DNA of 64,000 bases from Sphingomonas sp. (GTDB lineage Bacteria; Pseudomonadota; Alphaproteobacteria; Sphingomonadales; Sphingomonadaceae). The stretch covers positions 62,001 through 126,000 of the forward strand of contig NZ_JAGHZV010000006.1 of the NCBI RefSeq assembly GCF_017745215.1, in the 5' to 3' direction. The notes under the pieces are model-generated. The model saw only the letters and a list, made by a program, of their open reading frames with translations. It did not search any database and had not been told where the DNA came from. This document shows positions 62,111 through 64,000 of the stretch, one piece after another (the stretch's first letter is position 1; each line of letters opens with the position of its first letter). Both the position numbers and the translations under genes were made by a program.

Positions 62111-62905
62111 CTAACGACGTTGGACCACGCTCCGGTCCGCGCCGAGATCGGCGACGACATCCGCACGCACCCCGCCCGCCAGCATGTGGCGCGTGATCCG
62201 CTCGAAACAGGCGACGAAGCCGGCGATCTCCGCGCGCTCGGCCTCGCCCAGCGCGCGGCCGAGCAGCGTCGCCTGCTGCTCGCAGCGCCAGCCGACCACC
62301 GTCTCGAAACCCGGCGCGCGCAGCAGGGCGATCGCGTCGAAACGTGCGAACAGGGTCGCATAGGGCCCGGCAAGCTGGTCGTTGACCCAGCGCCGCCAGC
62401 CCCCCTCGGCATCCTGCTCACGCTCGAGCGGATTGATTGGTTCGGCAAGCGCAGTCGCCTCCTGCGGGGTGGCGCCGAGGCACCAGCCTTCGATCAGCAC
62501 GATCTCTGGCCGCCCGGCGAATACCGGCCAGCGTTCGCGCGGCAGCCGGTCGTCGGCGAGCTTGTCGAAGGCGGGGAGCGGCGTCCGATCGTCCTCGCCT
62601 GCCGCCGCCAGCGCAGCCAGCGTCGCGTCGAGCAGCGCCAGGTCGTGCGTGCCGGGCACGCCGCGGATGCGGAGCAGCGGATGCACCTCCGCCGCCAGCC
62701 GCTGGCGCGCAGAAGCGCCGAGGTAGACATCGTCGAGCGAGAATGCCGCCACCCCGCCCCGCGCCTCCGCCCAGGCCTTCGCCAGCGTCGACTTGCCCGA
62801 GCCTTGCGAGCCCGCGAGGCCGATCAGCGGCGGTCTGCGATGCAGCCCCTCGGCACCGGCCAGTGCCAATGCACGGTCGAGCAGCGCCATCGGAGTCAAA
62901 GCCAT
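62111..62905 (-). CDS. P-loop kinase, D-glycerate 3-kinase-like
   Basis: 264 residues. Walker A GLAGSQGSGKSTLAKAW, FSLDDVYLGASARQRLA, VHPLLRIRGVPGTHDLALLD, FDKLADDRLPRERWPVF and VLIEGWCLGATPQ match the YggC/glycerate-kinase (GLYK) family related to phosphoribulokinase. The likely reaction is ATP-dependent phosphorylation of D-glycerate at C3; pantothenate or uridine kinase activity cannot be excluded from sequence. It diverges from argJ with 56 bases between starts. Confidence 0.83.
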   Translation of the reverse strand: MALTPMALLDRALALAGAEGLHRRPPLIGLAGSQGSGKSTLAKAWAEARGGVAAFSLDDVYLGASARQRLAAEVHPLLRIRGVPGTHDLALLDATLAALAAAGEDDRTPLPAFDKLADDRLPRERWPVFAGRPEIVLIEGWCLGATPQEATALAEPINPLEREQDAEGGWRRWVNDQLAGPYATLFARFDAIALLRAPGFETVVGWRCEQQATLLGRALGEAERAEIAGFVACFERITRHMLAGGVRADVVADLGADRSVVQRR

Positions 62906-62961
62906 TGAATTCCGCCTCGCCTTACCCGATGCGGGCCGAACCTAGAGAGGAAAGGCTGTCC

Positions 62962-64000
62962 GTGTCCATCGCCCGCTCCCCGCTCGCCCCCGCCGCCTTC
63001 CCGTCGCTGCCCGGCATCGCAGGCGTCACGCTGCGCGTCGCCCGCGCGCGCTACAAGGCGTGGGACCGCTGCGACCTGACCTTCGCGACGCTCGACCCCG
63101 GCACCAGCGTCGCGGGCGTGCTCACCAACAGCCGCTGCCCCTCGCCCGAAGTCGAATGGTGCCGCAAGGCGCTTGTGCTCGGCCGCGCCCGTGCGCTCGT
63201 CGTCAATGCCGGCAACAGCAATGCCTTCACCGGCAATCGCGGCCGCGCCGCGGTCGAGGCGATCGCCGCGCGCGCCGCGGGCCACCTCGGCTGCGAGCCG
63301 TCGGACATCTTCGTCGCCTCGACCGGCGTGATCGGCGTGCCGCTTCCCGTCGACAAGGCCGAGGCCGGGCTCGACGCCGCCTTCACCGCCGAGCCCTGCG
63401 GCTGGGAAGATGCCGCCGCGACGATCATGACCACCGACACCTTCGCCAAGGCCGCGGCGACGCAGGCCGTGGTCGACGGGCGCACGGTCAGCCTCGTCGG
63501 CATCATCAAGGGCTCGGGGATGATCGCACCCGACATGGCGACGATGCTCGGCTTCATCTTCACCGACGCCGCGGCCGAGCCCGGCTTCCTCCAGCACGCG
63601 CTCGCCGAGGCGAACCGCCGGACCTTCTCGTGCATCACCGTCGACGGCGACACGTCGACCAGCGACACCGTGCTCGCCTTCGCCACCGGCGCCGCGGGCA
63701 ACGCACCGCTCGCGAGCGAGGACAGCAACGGCGCCGACGCCTTCCGCGCCGCGCTCGCCGACCTATGCCGCCAGCTCGCGCTGCTCGTGGTGCGCGACGG
63801 CGAGGGCGCGTCGAAGCTCATCACCATCGACGTCGACGGAGCCGAGAGCGACCGCAGCGCACACGTCATCGCGATGTCGATCGCCAATTCGCCGCTGGTG
63901 AAGACCGCGATCGCCGGCGAGGACGCGAACTGGGGCCGGGTGGTGATGGCGGTCGGCAAGGCCGGCGAGCCCGCCGAGCGCGACCGGCTCGCGATCCGCT
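62962..64000 (+). CDS. argJ: ArgJ, glutamate N-acetyltransferase / amino-acid acetyltransferase (3' end outside the window)
   Basis: 346 codons visible, from a GTG at 62962 with AGAGGAAAGG upstream. Recycles the acetyl group from N-acetylornithine to glutamate in arginine synthesis. The precursor is cut by its own threonine: Thr194 in PDMATMLGF, preceded by IIKGSGMIAP. Other conserved parts: VLTNSRCPSPEVEWC, VVNAGNSNAFTG, ITVDGDTSTSDTVLAFATG and VKTAIAGEDANWGRVVMAVG. Intact up to the right edge. Confidence 0.95.
   Translation, partial: MSIARSPLAPAAFPSLPGIAGVTLRVARARYKAWDRCDLTFATLDPGTSVAGVLTNSRCPSPEVEWCRKALVLGRARALVVNAGNSNAFTGNRGRAAVEAIAARAAGHLGCEPSDIFVASTGVIGVPLPVDKAEAGLDAAFTAEPCGWEDAAATIMTTDTFAKAAATQAVVDGRTVSLVGIIKGSGMIAPDMATMLGFIFTDAAAEPGFLQHALAEANRRTFSCITVDGDTSTSDTVLAFATGAAGNAPLASEDSNGADAFRAALADLCRQLALLVVRDGEGASKLITIDVDGAESDRSAHVIAMSIANSPLVKTAIAGEDANWGRVVMAVGKAGEPAERDRLAIR

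Overview
The window is high-GC chromosomal DNA from an alphaproteobacterium, most likely a sphingomonad (Sphingomonas or a close relative). The support is: a GTTC-N7-GTTC SOS box in front of lexA, which is the alphaproteobacterial LexA site; an exported protein with a PEPxxWA-type C-terminal sorting signal; several small exported families that I associate with Sphingomonadales; and recurrent CGTCATCCCGGC palindromes between genes. There is no phage, plasmid, integrase, transposase, CRISPR array or rRNA. One tRNA (Asn-GTT) is present. The right edge cuts argJ and the left edge cuts fdhD.

Layout. 1-6.3 kb: fdhD diverges from a YdeP-like molybdopterin oxidoreductase, followed by an EAL phosphodiesterase, a small secreted protein, a phosphodiester-glycosidase lipoprotein, an exported alpha/beta hydrolase and a small membrane protein. 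6.4-14.1 kb: trpG, an NTF2-fold protein, trpD-trpC-moaC with overlapping stops and starts, then tag (reverse), a GST, a tandem PilZ protein, moeA and lexA. 14.1-20.9 kb: a reverse comEC / B3 metallo-beta-lactamase-fold / 2OG-Fe(II) oxygenase operon, diverging from gltX and gltA. 21-26 kb: an EF-hand protein, a His-rich exported peptide and a reverse three-gene unit (nucleotidyltransferase-like membrane protein, DUF2336 protein, sensor kinase without the phosphoacceptor His). 26-33.5 kb: unknown proteins, a NamZ-like muramidase preceded by a structured leader or ncRNA candidate, a DOMON-like protein, an FAD oxidoreductase, a double winged-helix regulator and the PEP-CTERM protein. 33.5-40.4 kb: an ABC-F ATPase, an OmpA-family protein, an AT-richer stretch with a mini-operon of three small genes, a cold-shock protein, tyrS and a single-domain PilZ protein. 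40.4-47.3 kb: recG, sdhE, mfd and a GAF protein. 47.5-52.4 kb: a reverse GGDEF/EAL operon, moaA-nadK and tRNA-Asn. 52.4-64 kb: a frameshifted fructosamine kinase, a histidine kinase diverging from an AraC regulator, a purine-salvage pair (adenine/adenosine deaminase plus phosphoribosyltransferase), a lipoprotein, secA, a TonB-like protein, a glycerate-kinase-like P-loop kinase and argJ.

Shared themes. Molybdenum cofactor synthesis and use is scattered over the window (fdhD, YdeP-like enzyme, moaC, moeA, moaA). Cyclic di-GMP turnover and sensing is represented four times (EAL, GGDEF/EAL, two PilZ proteins). DNA repair and the SOS response appear as lexA, tag, recG and mfd. Most of the window is core housekeeping DNA. 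The stretches least explained by known biology are the pseudo-kinase/DUF2336 unit, the structured region ahead of namZ, the small-gene operon at 37 kb and the dispersed palindrome family (nine copies, all intergenic).
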